Source of the DNA: Sinosporangium siamense
Lineage (GTDB): Bacteria; Actinomycetota; Actinomycetes; Streptosporangiales; Streptosporangiaceae
NCBI RefSeq assembly: GCF_016863435.1
Contig: NZ_BOOW01000003.1
Span: forward strand, 1 to 57,071
Length of the DNA: 57,071 bases
Direction of reading: 5' to 3'
Shown here one piece after another: positions 1 to 9,557 of the stretch (position 1 is its first letter; each line of letters opens with the position of its first letter). Both the position numbers and the translations under genes were made by a program. The notes beneath the pieces are model-generated. The model made no database searches. It saw nothing but the letters and a program-made list of their open reading frames with translations, and was not told where the DNA came from.

Positions 1-387
1 TCGTTGGCCTTCGGCTACCGGTTACGGGCCTTCGGCCTCCGGTCACGGGCCACGGGTCACGGGTCTTGGCCACGGGCCACGGGCCACAGGTCGCGGGCCA
101 CCGTGCTGTCATCGTGGTGTCGTGGGAGGAGGCTGGGAGTCGGTCCTCCGGGGGTGGTGTTGGAAGACGGGCATTCGGTCGCTCGGGAAGTGGTTCGCAG
201 GCGGGGGCGTGCCGTAGGACGACGTCTGTGCCCACTCGGTGGCGCTGCATTCCAAGTGGGCTGTGAAAGGGGTGTGGTGGAACGGACAAGGGTGATATTC
301 GATGTCGTATGGGGGAGGGGCGCTTGCGTGGTCATGGCTGCATGGGATAAGACCCGACGAGTCGCCGTCCTTTAAGGAGATCGTTTA
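1..387. other. Upstream region of folD with short CACGGGC repeats
   Basis: No convincing gene. Bases 1-105 consist of reiterated, imperfect CACGGGC/CACGGGT units and look like the edge of a minisatellite. Bases 106-370 show no motif I recognise. A good ribosome-binding site (AAGGAGA, 374-380) just before 388 belongs to folD. Confidence 0.5.
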
Positions 388-1230
388 GTGACCGCAACCC
401 TTCTCTCCGGCAAGGAACTGGCCGCCGCCATCCGCGCTGAGATCGCTGTGAAAGCGGCCGAGTTGTCGGCTGTCGGGGTGCGGCCCCGGCTCGCGGTCGT
501 GTACGCGACGGCGGACGAGTCGGCCGCGTGGTATGTCCGGTTGATCGCAAAGACCGCGGAGAAGGTGGGAGTCGGGTGCGAGATCGTCGATCTCGGTCCC
601 GACGCCTCGGAGCGGGATGTGCGTTACAAGCTCTCCTCGCTGAGCCTCGATCAGCGTGTGCACGGCATCATCCTCCAGACACCGCTGCCCCATGGAGTGA
701 GGATGCAGGACGTCGCGCTGGCGATCGCCTTCGAAAAGGATGTCGACGGTGCCAATCCGCTGTCCCTGGGGCGGCTGGTGTCGGGACTGCCGGCGTTCGC
801 GCCGACCACCGCCGAGGCCGTCGTCCGGCTGCTGGATCACCATCATGTCGAGCTGACGGGGCGGCGGGTCGCCGTGGTCGGACGGTCGGCGGTGGTGGGC
901 AAGCCCGTCGCTCACCTTCTGCTGAACCAGAACGCCACCGTCACGGTGTGCCACTCCCGCACCAAGGATCTGGCCGAGGTGACCTCGTCGGCGGAAGTGG
1001 TCGTGGCGGCGGTGGGTAAGGCGGGGCTGATCACCGCGGATCACGTCGCGCCGGGGGCCGTTGTCGTGGATGTCGGGACGATCCCGACGGAGAGTGGCGG
1101 GATGGTCGGCGATGTGGAGGCAGAGGGAGTCGCCGCAAAGGCGGGGGCGCTCACTCCGGTGCCGGGAGGCGTCGGGCCGGTGACGACGGCCTTGCTGCTC
1201 CAGCACACCGTGCAGGCGGCCTCGCGCTGA
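388..1230 (+). CDS. folD: FolD-type methylenetetrahydrofolate dehydrogenase/cyclohydrolase, atypical active site
   Basis: This 280-aa protein matches FolD along its whole length. It has an N-terminal catalytic domain with QTPLPHG and KDVDG, a Rossmann domain with GRSAVVGKPVAHLLL, and the C-terminal TPVPGGVGPVTT motif. FolD oxidises 5,10-methylene-THF with NADP and hydrolyses the methenyl form to 10-formyl-THF in the cytosol. The GTG start follows AAGGAGA. Aligned by eye to E. coli FolD, the Tyr of the YVxxK motif is kept (Tyr49), but the catalytic lysine (E. coli numbering about 56) is Ile53, and the preceding loop normally like VGxxPAS reads ATADESA. The lysine is needed for cyclohydrolase activity in studied FolDs, so this may be a dehydrogenase-only or specialised paralogue. 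Family assignment is firm; loss of cyclohydrolase is inference. Confidence 0.88.
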   Translation: MTATLLSGKELAAAIRAEIAVKAAELSAVGVRPRLAVVYATADESAAWYVRLIAKTAEKVGVGCEIVDLGPDASERDVRYKLSSLSLDQRVHGIILQTPLPHGVRMQDVALAIAFEKDVDGANPLSLGRLVSGLPAFAPTTAEAVVRLLDHHHVELTGRRVAVVGRSAVVGKPVAHLLLNQNATVTVCHSRTKDLAEVTSSAEVVVAAVGKAGLITADHVAPGAVVVDVGTIPTESGGMVGDVEAEGVAAKAGALTPVPGGVGPVTTALLLQHTVQAASR

Positions 1231-1340
1231 TCAAGCTCGCGCTGATCAAGCTCGCGCTGATCGAGACCGCGCTGATCGAGACCGCGCTGATCGAGACCGC
1301 GCTGATCGAGACCGCGCTGATCAAGCTCGCGCTGATCAAG
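1221..1340. repeat. Eight tandem 15-bp repeats starting at the folD stop codon
   Basis: Eight uninterrupted 15-bp units of the form (CTC/ACC)GCGCTGATC(A/G)AG. Units 1, 2 and 8 read CTC...CAAG; unit 3 is CTC...CGAG; units 4-6 are ACC...CGAG; unit 7 is ACC...CAAG. The first unit contains the last folD codons and the TGA stop, so every unit carries a TGA in the folD frame. The array lies between folD and the leuA leader. It looks like a VNTR produced by slippage. Confidence 0.95.
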
Positions 1341-1523
1341 GAGTGTGGCGACGATGCCAGGCAACGTACGGCATGGCGTCGGGTCTGGTGCGGACTCAAA
1401 CGATGTCCCGATGTCCCATGTCTCGCGAAAGCATGACCTGGGCCGATGTTGAAAGGGAGCCTCGTACGGCGCAGCCGATGTCTCAGAGTGTGGGCATGTA
1501 GGTCTCAGGCACTCGGAGCCGTC

Positions 1524-1532
1524 TGCTAGTGT
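1524..1532 (+). promoter_or_regulatory. Extended -10 (TGC-TAGTGT) for the leucine leader transcript
   Basis: TGC followed by TAGTGT (hexamer 1527-1532) ends 7 nt before the ATG of the leader peptide, which would put the transcription start at or next to that ATG. No convincing -35 element is visible, as expected for an extended -10 promoter. Confidence 0.45.
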
Positions 1533-1539
1533 GCTGGGC

Positions 1540-1565
1540 ATGCTGCGTGTGCTGCTCCTTAGCTG

Positions 1566-1584
<19 letters not shown>
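1540..1584 (+). CDS. Leucine-rich leader peptide of leuA
   Basis: This 14-codon ORF reads MLRVLLLSCRGGGL. Five of its 14 residues are leucine, including CTG-CTC-CTT in a row, and it ends at TAG 123 bp before the leuA start (GTG/ATG region 1651-1663). Short Leu-rich leaders ending in SCRGG-like sequence are a recognised actinobacterial arrangement for attenuation of leuA. No Shine-Dalgarno precedes the ATG and a -10-like element lies 7 nt upstream, so translation may be leaderless. The peptide has no function of its own: ribosome progress along it should report leucyl-tRNA supply. Confidence 0.8.
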
Positions 1585-3393
<1,809 letters not shown>

Positions 3394-3404
3394 CGAAGCA
3401 CACG

Positions 3405-3437
3405 CCCGGGGTGTACGGCAGTGCCGTACACCCCGGG
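3405..3437 (+). terminator. leuA intrinsic terminator
   Basis: Perfect 16-bp stem (3405-3420 with 3422-3437), one-base loop, then TTTCTC. It starts 11 bp after the leuA stop. Confidence 0.85.
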
Positions 3438-3443
3438 TTTCTC

Positions 3444-3479
3444 ATGCTTGGCGGCGAAGCCATGCTTGGCGGTGAAGCC
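3444..3479. repeat. Two tandem 18-bp units
   Basis: ATGCTTGGCGG(C/T)GAAGCC occurs twice back to back (3444-3461 and 3462-3479) with one mismatch, between leuA and the next gene. Confidence 0.9.
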
Positions 3480-3561
3480 AGGTGGCGGTGGACTGCGGCT
3501 TCAGCATTTTGATCTTGATGACAGGCTGTGGCCGAGCCTGGCTATCCCTTGAGGAGGACTG

Positions 3562-4473
3562 GTGACGGACCTATCGGTGGCACTGATCGGACTGGGCGAC
3601 ATCGCACAGAAGGCATATCTTCCGGCTTTGACCGCCATGCCTGGCCTGGACATCCGGTTGTGCACGCGGGACCGGGGCACGCTGGAGCGGCTGGGGGAGA
3701 CCTATCGATTGTCCGGCCGCTTCACCTCTGTGGCGGATGTCGTGCGGTCGGGGATTCGTGCGGCCTTTGTGCACGCCGCCACGGAGGCCCACGTGGAGAT
3801 CGTGGAGACCCTGCTGGAAGCCGGGGTGCACACCTACGTCGACAAGCCGCTCGCCGACAACCTGGAGGACGCCAAGCGGCTCGTACGGCTGGCGCAGGAG
3901 GCCGGCGTGAGCCTGACGGTGGGCTTCAACCGGCGATACGCACCCGGCTACGCGGACCTTGTGCAGCTCCCACGACACCTCATCCTCATGCAGAAGAACC
4001 GCCAGCAGCACCCCGATATCCCCCGACGGGTGATATTTGATGACTTCATTCATGTGGTGGACACGCTGCGCTTCCTCGCCCCCGGCGAGGTCACCGAACG
4101 GAGGATCCGCACCCGGATGGGCGAAGGCGGCCTGCTGGAGCACGTGGTGCTTGAGCTGTCCGGAGACGGGTTCACCGCCATCGGCGTGATGAACCGGCAC
4201 AGCGGGTCGTCCGAGGAGAGTTGCGAGGTCTCGGGAAACGGCGTGAAGCGCCGCGTGAACAACCTGGCCGAGGTCGTCGACTACACGGGCGCCGAGGTGG
4301 TGACCCGCCGGGGAGACTGGACGCCGGTGGCCCGCCAGCGGGGCATCGAGCAGGTCTGCTCGGAGTTCCTGAACGCCGTCAGGGAAGGCCGGGTGCTCTC
4401 GGCCGAGGACACGCTGGCGACGCACGAGATCTGCGAGGAGATCGTCGCCGCGGCCGAAGGGCACGGCCCCTAA
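3562..4473 (+). CDS. Gfo/Idh/MocA family NAD(P)-dependent oxidoreductase
   Basis: This 303-aa protein starts with a Rossmann dinucleotide-binding segment (VALIGLGDIAQKAYLPAL). It carries the family's catalytic-lysine motif in the form YVDKPLADN (usually EKP) and GFNRRYAP further on. These enzymes oxidise or reduce sugars, inositols or related compounds. It is somewhat shorter than the usual 330-390 aa, so the C-terminal substrate domain is compact; the substrate cannot be deduced. The GTG start at 3562 is preceded by GAGGAGG. Its stop overlaps that of the convergent protease gene (4470), leaving no intergenic space. No sugar transporter or other pathway gene lies beside it. Confidence 0.85.
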   Translation: MTDLSVALIGLGDIAQKAYLPALTAMPGLDIRLCTRDRGTLERLGETYRLSGRFTSVADVVRSGIRAAFVHAATEAHVEIVETLLEAGVHTYVDKPLADNLEDAKRLVRLAQEAGVSLTVGFNRRYAPGYADLVQLPRHLILMQKNRQQHPDIPRRVIFDDFIHVVDTLRFLAPGEVTERRIRTRMGEGGLLEHVVLELSGDGFTAIGVMNRHSGSSEESCEVSGNGVKRRVNNLAEVVDYTGAEVVTRRGDWTPVARQRGIEQVCSEFLNAVREGRVLSAEDTLATHEICEEIVAAAEGHGP

Positions 4474-5486
4474 CGAGGGTGACCAGGGCCGGCCGCCGCG
4501 CGCTCCGCCCGGGCCAGGAGGGTGCGGAAGGGGCGCTGCCACGTGGTGGTGATCAACGAGAAGCCGAGCGGGTCGCCGTAAGGTCCGGAGGAGGACGCGA
4601 CGCCGGCGAGGGTGCCCCCGGCGATGACGGGGCCGCCGCTTCCGCCGCCGACGATCTGGCAGTTGCGGGTCAGCAGCAGTCCCATGCCGAACGTGTCCGA
4701 GTCACTGGCCTGAGCGCGGCATCTGTGCATATCGGCCCCCGAGTAGTGGAGGTCAGCGGGATAGCCGTACATATCCACCTCGGCCGTGCCCGTCCACCGC
4801 GGCCGGAGACGCGGCTTGAGCCCGGGACCGGTCACATCCTCCAGCAGCCTGTCCGCCCCCCGCCCCGAGCTCCGCACCGTGACCAGAGCGATGTCATAAG
4901 GCAACGATCGGAACGAATAGGGCCTGCTCCACCACCGCTCCGGCACCCAGCGGCGCACGGCGGGCCAGACGCCGAGGGGCGCCGTGCCGTCGCCCGCGCT
5001 GTTGTAGGCGGGCAGGAAGGCGACGTGGGTGAGCCGGCGCCGCCCGCCGCCCCGGTTGGCGAACACGCAGTGCGCCGCCGTGGCGACGAGGCTCTTGCTC
5101 TCGGAGCGCACCACGGCCGCTCCGCAGGTCAGGTCCTGCCCGGTGGCGGGGTCGTGACCGACCAGGAGCCCGGTGACCCGCTCCGGCCCCCGCCGGATGT
5201 AGGGACGGGCCACGGGGGCATAGCCGTATGAGTCGCCCCCGGGCGTGAGCACCTTGGTGGCGGGGATCGTGAGCGCCCGGAGGTTGAGGCGAAAAGGAAG
5301 GTCGGTCGGGAGAGCCGGACGGGCCCGGCGCACCCGCTCAGGCTGCCAATAACGGGCGACCTCGGCCGGGGACTCCTGCGAATGGCGCCAAGCAACGGCC
5401 CCGCCGACGGCAAACGGGTCGGCCGCCGGCTGCGCCGCGGATGCCACGGCCGTCGTCATCGCTATCGCGGTCACCCCTGTGAACAC
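4470..5486 (-). CDS. Secreted trypsin-like serine protease (S1 family)
   Basis: A protein of about 338 aa with an N-terminal hydrophobic signal segment ending in an Ala-rich cleavage region (TAVASAAQP), so probably exported. The triad is visible in order: His in VATAAHCV, Asp in PYDIALVTV, and Ser in GGGSGGPVI. A segment DMYGYPADLHYSGAD resembles glutamyl endopeptidase/V8-type and actinobacterial 'trypsin-like peptidase' proteins. I prefer the GTG at 5486, just after GAAGGGGGAGG. A longer reading from 5507 has no ribosome-binding site and would put charged residues ahead of the signal peptide. The gene is convergent with, and touches, the oxidoreductase gene. The cleavage specificity is not known. 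Confidence 0.85.
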   Translation of the reverse strand: MFTGVTAIAMTTAVASAAQPAADPFAVGGAVAWRHSQESPAEVARYWQPERVRRARPALPTDLPFRLNLRALTIPATKVLTPGGDSYGYAPVARPYIRRGPERVTGLLVGHDPATGQDLTCGAAVVRSESKSLVATAAHCVFANRGGGRRRLTHVAFLPAYNSAGDGTAPLGVWPAVRRWVPERWWSRPYSFRSLPYDIALVTVRSSGRGADRLLEDVTGPGLKPRLRPRWTGTAEVDMYGYPADLHYSGADMHRCRAQASDSDTFGMGLLLTRNCQIVGGGSGGPVIAGGTLAGVASSSGPYGDPLGFSLITTTWQRPFRTLLARAERAAAGPGHPR

Positions 5487-5689
5487 GCCTCCCCCTTCGC
5501 TCACCACCGCAGATTACTCACTGTGGCCTCACGCTCTGTTGAAGAACGGCTCTGCGTATGGGAACGGTGTCGATCGCTCACCCAGCGTGACGCCGGGGCG
5601 AACCGCTGTCGCCGATAGGGGATCGTGGTGTGAGATCGGGGTGTGGGAGCCGGGCCGCGGCGCCGTTCGCTGGAGGGAAGTGGGAATCG

Positions 5690-7285
5690 GTGGTTGAGCT
5701 GCTAGTGGGGCCGATGTTGCGCTATGTGGACTCCACCTGCGCCTCGATCTGGGTCGAGACCAGCGAGCCGTGCACGGTGCGGGTGACGGCGGGGGAGGCG
5801 AGCGCCGAGGCGCGGACGTTCACGGTGCACGGGCACCATTACGCCGTCGTCGATCTCGACCGGCTGACGAGCGAGCCCGTGGCGTACTCGGTGGCGCTGC
5901 AAGGGCGAAAGGTGTGGCCGGTCGAGGGGATGCCGCCCAGTGTGGTGCGGGCCATGCCGGAGGCGGGGCCGAGGCGTGTGGTCTTCGGCTCGTGCCGCTC
6001 CAGCCTGCCGCACGACGCGCCGCACATCGAGTCGCACGGCGTGGACATGCTGCATGAATATGCGATCCGGATGGCGGCCTCACCCGTCGAGGAGTGGCCG
6101 GATCTGCTGCTGATGATCGGCGATCAGGTCTACGCGGACGAGCCCACCGGGGATGTGCTTGAGGCCATCCGCGAGCGCAGGAAGCCGGGCGAGGAGCCGG
6201 TGGACGAGCTCGCGGACTTCGACGAATACGCCGCGCTCTACCGCCAGGCGTGGGGCGATCCCGAGGTGCGGTGGCTGCTGTCCACGCTGTCCAGCGCCAT
6301 GATCTTCGACGATCACGACCTGCGGGACGATTGGAACACCTCCGCGTCCTGGCGCGCGAAGATGGCGCAGGTCTCCTGGTGGCCGCGGAGGGTGGCCGCC
6401 GGTCTCGGGTCGTATTGGGTCTATCAGCACCTCGGCAACCTCAGCCCTGCCGAGCGCGGCAAAGACCCCGTTCTCGCCGCGATCCGCGCACTCGACGGCG
6501 ACGGGGCCGAGCTGCTGGACGCCTTCGCGCTGCGGGCCGACGCCGAGCCCGAGGGCACGCGGTGGAGCTACGCGCGTGACATGGGGAGTGTGCGGCTCAT
6601 CATGCTGGACACGCGGGCCGCCCGCAGACTCACCCCCGGCGACCGGCGCATGGTCGACACGGGGGAGTGGGAATGGCTCGCCGAGCAGGTGGTGGGCGCG
6701 CGGTCGATGGACAACCTGCTGATCGGCTCGTCGGTCCCTGTGCTGCTGCCGGTGGGCATCCACCACGTGGAGAGCTGGAACGAAGCCCTCTGCGACGGCG
6801 CCTGGGGCAAGCGCGTGGCCCGCTGGGCCGAGGCCGTGCGGCAAATGGTGGATCTGGAGCACTGGGCGGCGTTCCGCCGCTCCTTTGAGGAGTTGTCGCG
6901 CATGCTCGTGGCCTGCGGCACGCGGGTGATCCTTCTCTCCGGCGACGTGCACTACTCATATCTCGCGCGGTTGCGTGGCGGCCGGGTCTACCAGGTCGTC
7001 TGCTCGCCGATCCGCAACCCGCTCGGCCGGCTGATCCTGTGGGCCAACGTCGTGGCCGGGTTCGGCATCGCCGGTGCCGGCGGCTGGGTGCTCGCCCGCC
7101 TGGCCAGGGTGCCGCGCCCGCCGTACAAGTGGAAGATCGACGAGGGGCCGTGGTTCCACAACGCCCTGTCCACGGTCGAGCTGCGCGGCCTGCCCACGAT
7201 CATCTGGGAGGGCCCGGCCGACGGGCCTGACCGCGGCTCGGGGGCCGGCATCGCCGAGCTGCACCGCGCGACCCTGGAGGCCTAG
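5690..7285 (+). CDS. PhoD-like alkaline phosphatase family protein
   Basis: This 531-aa metallophosphoesterase of the PhoD type has the expected motifs in order: VVFGSCRSS (about residue 93), LLLMIGDQVYADEP, MIFDDHDLRDDWN and, near residue 415, ILLSGDVHYSYLA. These supply the Asp/His/Asn ligands for the metal centre that hydrolyses phosphate mono- or diesters. Unlike classical secreted PhoD, there is no N-terminal Tat (RR) signal, so it may be cytoplasmic, as in many actinobacterial paralogues. The GTG at 5690 follows GGAGGGAAG at suitable distance; a longer reading from 5630 has no such site. It ends before a bidirectional terminator shared with rocD. Confidence 0.9.
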   Translation: MVELLVGPMLRYVDSTCASIWVETSEPCTVRVTAGEASAEARTFTVHGHHYAVVDLDRLTSEPVAYSVALQGRKVWPVEGMPPSVVRAMPEAGPRRVVFGSCRSSLPHDAPHIESHGVDMLHEYAIRMAASPVEEWPDLLLMIGDQVYADEPTGDVLEAIRERRKPGEEPVDELADFDEYAALYRQAWGDPEVRWLLSTLSSAMIFDDHDLRDDWNTSASWRAKMAQVSWWPRRVAAGLGSYWVYQHLGNLSPAERGKDPVLAAIRALDGDGAELLDAFALRADAEPEGTRWSYARDMGSVRLIMLDTRAARRLTPGDRRMVDTGEWEWLAEQVVGARSMDNLLIGSSVPVLLPVGIHHVESWNEALCDGAWGKRVARWAEAVRQMVDLEHWAAFRRSFEELSRMLVACGTRVILLSGDVHYSYLARLRGGRVYQVVCSPIRNPLGRLILWANVVAGFGIAGAGGWVLARLARVPRPPYKWKIDEGPWFHNALSTVELRGLPTIIWEGPADGPDRGSGAGIAELHRATLEA

Positions 7286-7313
7286 AACCGGCCAGGAAGG
7301 ACCCTGGAACGAC

Positions 7314-7352
7314 GTGTACGGCATGAGCCCCGGCCGGGCTCATGCCGTACAC
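7314..7352. terminator. Bidirectional terminator between the phosphatase gene and rocD
   Basis: Long hairpin with a 16-bp stem (7314-7329 with 7337-7352). Each arm contains the 14-mer GTACGGCATGAGCC that recurs at two other intergenic places. It sits between convergent genes. Confidence 0.85.
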
Positions 7353-7362
7353 GCTTGGCCGC

Positions 7363-8577
7363 CTAACGGGCCGACAGCTCCTTCAGGGCGTCGGCGAGCT
7401 GGGCTACGGCGAAGGCGAGGTCCTCCTCGGCGACGACGATCGGCGGGGCGAGCCGGATCGTCGAGCCGTGGGTGTCCTTGGCCAGCACGCCGCGCTTGAG
7501 CAGCGCCTCGCAGACCTCGCGTCCGGTGGCGATCGACGGGTCGATGTCGACACCGGCCCACAGGCCCCGGGTGCGTACGGTGACCACGCCCTGGCCGACG
7601 AGCCCGAGCAGCCCGGCGTGGAGCACCTCGCCGAGGCGCGCCGCCCGCTCCTGGAACTCGCCGGTGCCGAGGATGTCGACCACGGCGCGGCCGACGGCGC
7701 AGGCCAGCGGGTTGCCGCCGAACGTGGAGCCGTGCGTGCCGGGCTTGATGACGCCGAGCACGTCGCTGTTCGCGGCGACGGCAGAGACGGGGATGACGCC
7801 GCCGCCGAGGGCCTTGCCCATGATGTACATGTCGGGGACGACACCCTCGTGCTCGACGGCGAACGTCTTGCCCGTGCGGCCGAGGCCCGACTGGATCTCG
7901 TCCGCGATGAACAGCACGTTGTTCTCGGTGCAGAGCTCACGGACCTGGGTCAGGTAGCCGTCCGGCGGGATCAGCACGCCCGCCTCGCCCTGGATGGGCT
8001 CCAGGAGCACCGCGACGGTGTTCTCGTCGATGGCGTCCCTGATCGCCTCGGCCGTGCCGTACTTCACGATGCGGAAGCCCGGCGTGTAGGGACCGAAGTG
8101 GTCATGGGCGACGGGGTCGGTGGAGAAGCTGACGATCGTGGTGGTGCGCCCGTGGAAGTTGTCCTCCATCACGATGATGTTGGCCTGGTCGGGGGCGACG
8201 CCCTTGACCTGGTAACCCCACTTGCGGGCGACCTTGATCGCGGTTTCGACGGCTTCGGCGCCGGTGTTCATCGGCAGGACCATGTCCTTGCCGGTGAGGT
8301 CGGCCAGACCGGCGCAGAAGTCGGCGAACTGGTCGTGGTAGAAGGCCCGGCTGGTCAGGGTGAGCCGGTCGAGCTGGGCCCGCGCGGCGGCCAGGATCTT
8401 CTCGTTGCCGTGGCCGAAGTTCAGCGAGGAATATCCGGCCAGGCAGTCGAGGTAGCGCCTGCCGTCGACGTCGGTGACCCAGGCGCCGTCGGCTTGGCTG
8501 ATCACGACCGGAAGCGGGTGATAGTTGTGGGCGCTGCGGCGCTCACTGAGTTCGATCAGCTTGTCGGTCGTGCTCAT
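7363..8577 (-). CDS. rocD: Ornithine--oxo-acid aminotransferase
   Basis: This 404-aa class III aminotransferase converts ornithine and 2-oxoglutarate to glutamate-5-semialdehyde and glutamate. The PLP-lysine motif MGKALGGGVIP and the substrate-site region NTGAEAVETAIKVARKWGY are typical of RocD, as is the start STTDKLIELSERRSAHNYHPLPVV. The ATG at 8577 is preceded by AGGAAC. It lies 65 bp downstream of the amidinohydrolase gene on the same strand, and a leucine-responsive-type regulator precedes both. The set is an arginine/ornithine catabolic unit feeding glutamate. The PLP enzyme is intact and of normal length. Confidence 0.96.
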   Translation of the reverse strand: MSTTDKLIELSERRSAHNYHPLPVVISQADGAWVTDVDGRRYLDCLAGYSSLNFGHGNEKILAAARAQLDRLTLTSRAFYHDQFADFCAGLADLTGKDMVLPMNTGAEAVETAIKVARKWGYQVKGVAPDQANIIVMEDNFHGRTTTIVSFSTDPVAHDHFGPYTPGFRIVKYGTAEAIRDAIDENTVAVLLEPIQGEAGVLIPPDGYLTQVRELCTENNVLFIADEIQSGLGRTGKTFAVEHEGVVPDMYIMGKALGGGVIPVSAVAANSDVLGVIKPGTHGSTFGGNPLACAVGRAVVDILGTGEFQERAARLGEVLHAGLLGLVGQGVVTVRTRGLWAGVDIDPSIATGREVCEALLKRGVLAKDTHGSTIRLAPPIVVAEEDLAFAVAQLADALKELSAR

Positions 8578-8642
8578 CGTTCCTGTTCCCCATTCGGTGT
8601 GTCGTCTGCCCAGATGGCCGTATACGAGGGGCCACGTGGGGA

Positions 8643-9443
8643 TTATTCACGGATCTCCAAGGTGCAGCACTTCGGCCCGCCACCGGCCTTGAGGAGCTCG
8701 GAGAGGTCGACCGGGACGACCTCATATCCGCGGCGCTTCAGCTCCAGCGTCAGGTCGCTCGCGGCGGCCGAGACCACGACGTTGGCGCCGTCGCTGACGG
8801 CGTTCAGGCCGAGCACGGCGGCGTCGTTCGCGGTCGCGATCACCGCGTCCGGGAAGAGGTGGCGGAGGACCTCCTGGCTCCCTTGAGAGAACGCTCCCGG
8901 GTAGTAGGCGATATTCCGCCCGTCGAGGGGGAAGAGCGCGGTGTCGAGGTGGTAGAACCGCGGATCGGTGAGTTTGAGGGTGATCACCGGGCGGCCAAGG
9001 AACTCCTGCGCCTCGGCGTGTGCGGTGGGGTCGGTGCGAAAGCCCGTGCCGGCGAGGATGAAGTCGTCCAGGGGGAGGAAGTCGCCTTCGCCCTCGTTGG
9101 TGAAGGTGGGCTCCATACGCGTGTCGTAGCCGTTGGCCGCGAACCACCCGAGATAGGCGGGGCCCTCGGCGGCCCGCTCCTTGTGCGCGAACTTCGCGCC
9201 GTAGACGCGGCCGCCGACGACCAGTGCGCCGTTGGCGGCGAACACCATGTCGGGCAGGCCTTCGACCGGGTCGATCAGGCTGACCTTGTGTCCGAGCTCC
9301 TCGTAGGCGTTCTTGAGGCTCTCCCACTGGGTGACCGCGAGATCGCGATCGGCGCCGGCTTCGGGGTCCATCCACGGGTTGATCGCATATTCCACCGTGA
9401 AGTGCTCCGGCCGACACATCAGGTAGTGCCTCTTCTGCGCCAC
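8643..9443 (-). CDS. ddaH: Dimethylargininase/arginine dihydrolase-like amidinohydrolase
   Basis: This 266-aa guanidino-modifying enzyme (pentein fold) has a catalytic His at 165 (FYHLDTALFPL), acidic residues in EGEGDF around 119-121 and a nucleophilic Cys in the C-terminal KCCTLEI (259/260). Annotation pipelines usually call this family N,N-dimethylarginine dimethylaminohydrolase. However, the substrate segment reads PDMVFAANGA with Asn at position 71, and the N-terminus reads YLMCRPEHFTVEYAINPWM. As I recall, both match the cyanobacterial arginine dihydrolase ArgZ/AgrE, whose Asn71 allows two hydrolysis steps to ornithine. Placed directly before rocD, an ornithine-forming enzyme makes more sense than a citrulline-forming one. 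GTG start after GGAGAG. Fold certain, exact reaction open. Confidence 0.88.
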   Translation of the reverse strand: MAQKRHYLMCRPEHFTVEYAINPWMDPEAGADRDLAVTQWESLKNAYEELGHKVSLIDPVEGLPDMVFAANGALVVGGRVYGAKFAHKERAAEGPAYLGWFAANGYDTRMEPTFTNEGEGDFLPLDDFILAGTGFRTDPTAHAEAQEFLGRPVITLKLTDPRFYHLDTALFPLDGRNIAYYPGAFSQGSQEVLRHLFPDAVIATANDAAVLGLNAVSDGANVVVSAAASDLTLELKRRGYEVVPVDLSELLKAGGGPKCCTLEIRE

Positions 9444-9536
9444 GTGTCACTCTCCATGCGAAAAAACGGGGTCGTTGGGGACAGCAGCAGCCTAGAAACC
9501 GTGTTTTCGCAGGCCAAGAGCCTGATATTGCGCGTT

Positions 9537-9555
9537 GACGCTAATCGATTGCGTC
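9537..9555. promoter_or_regulatory. Candidate Lrp operator
   Basis: GACGC-N9-GCGTC inverted repeat with an AATCGATT core, in the AT-richer part of the 114-bp gap between the Lrp-family gene and the amidinohydrolase gene. Its position suits control of the amidinohydrolase-rocD pair by the regulator encoded next to it. Binding is inferred from position and symmetry only. Confidence 0.35.
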
Positions 9556-9557
9556 TA

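Noticed and set aside
385-1206. Long minus-strand open frame opposite folD
   Set aside because: Composition is Arg/His-rich as expected from the complement of a GC-biased gene, and the plus-strand frame is clearly folD.
1041-1541. Minus-strand frame with LDQRG repeats across the 15-bp array
   Set aside because: The repeated peptide only reflects the DNA array; it overlaps folD and has no start signals.
5630-5689. Upstream start for the PhoD-like protein
   Set aside because: No ribosome-binding site and the added residues do not resemble a signal peptide; GTG 5690 has GGAGGG.
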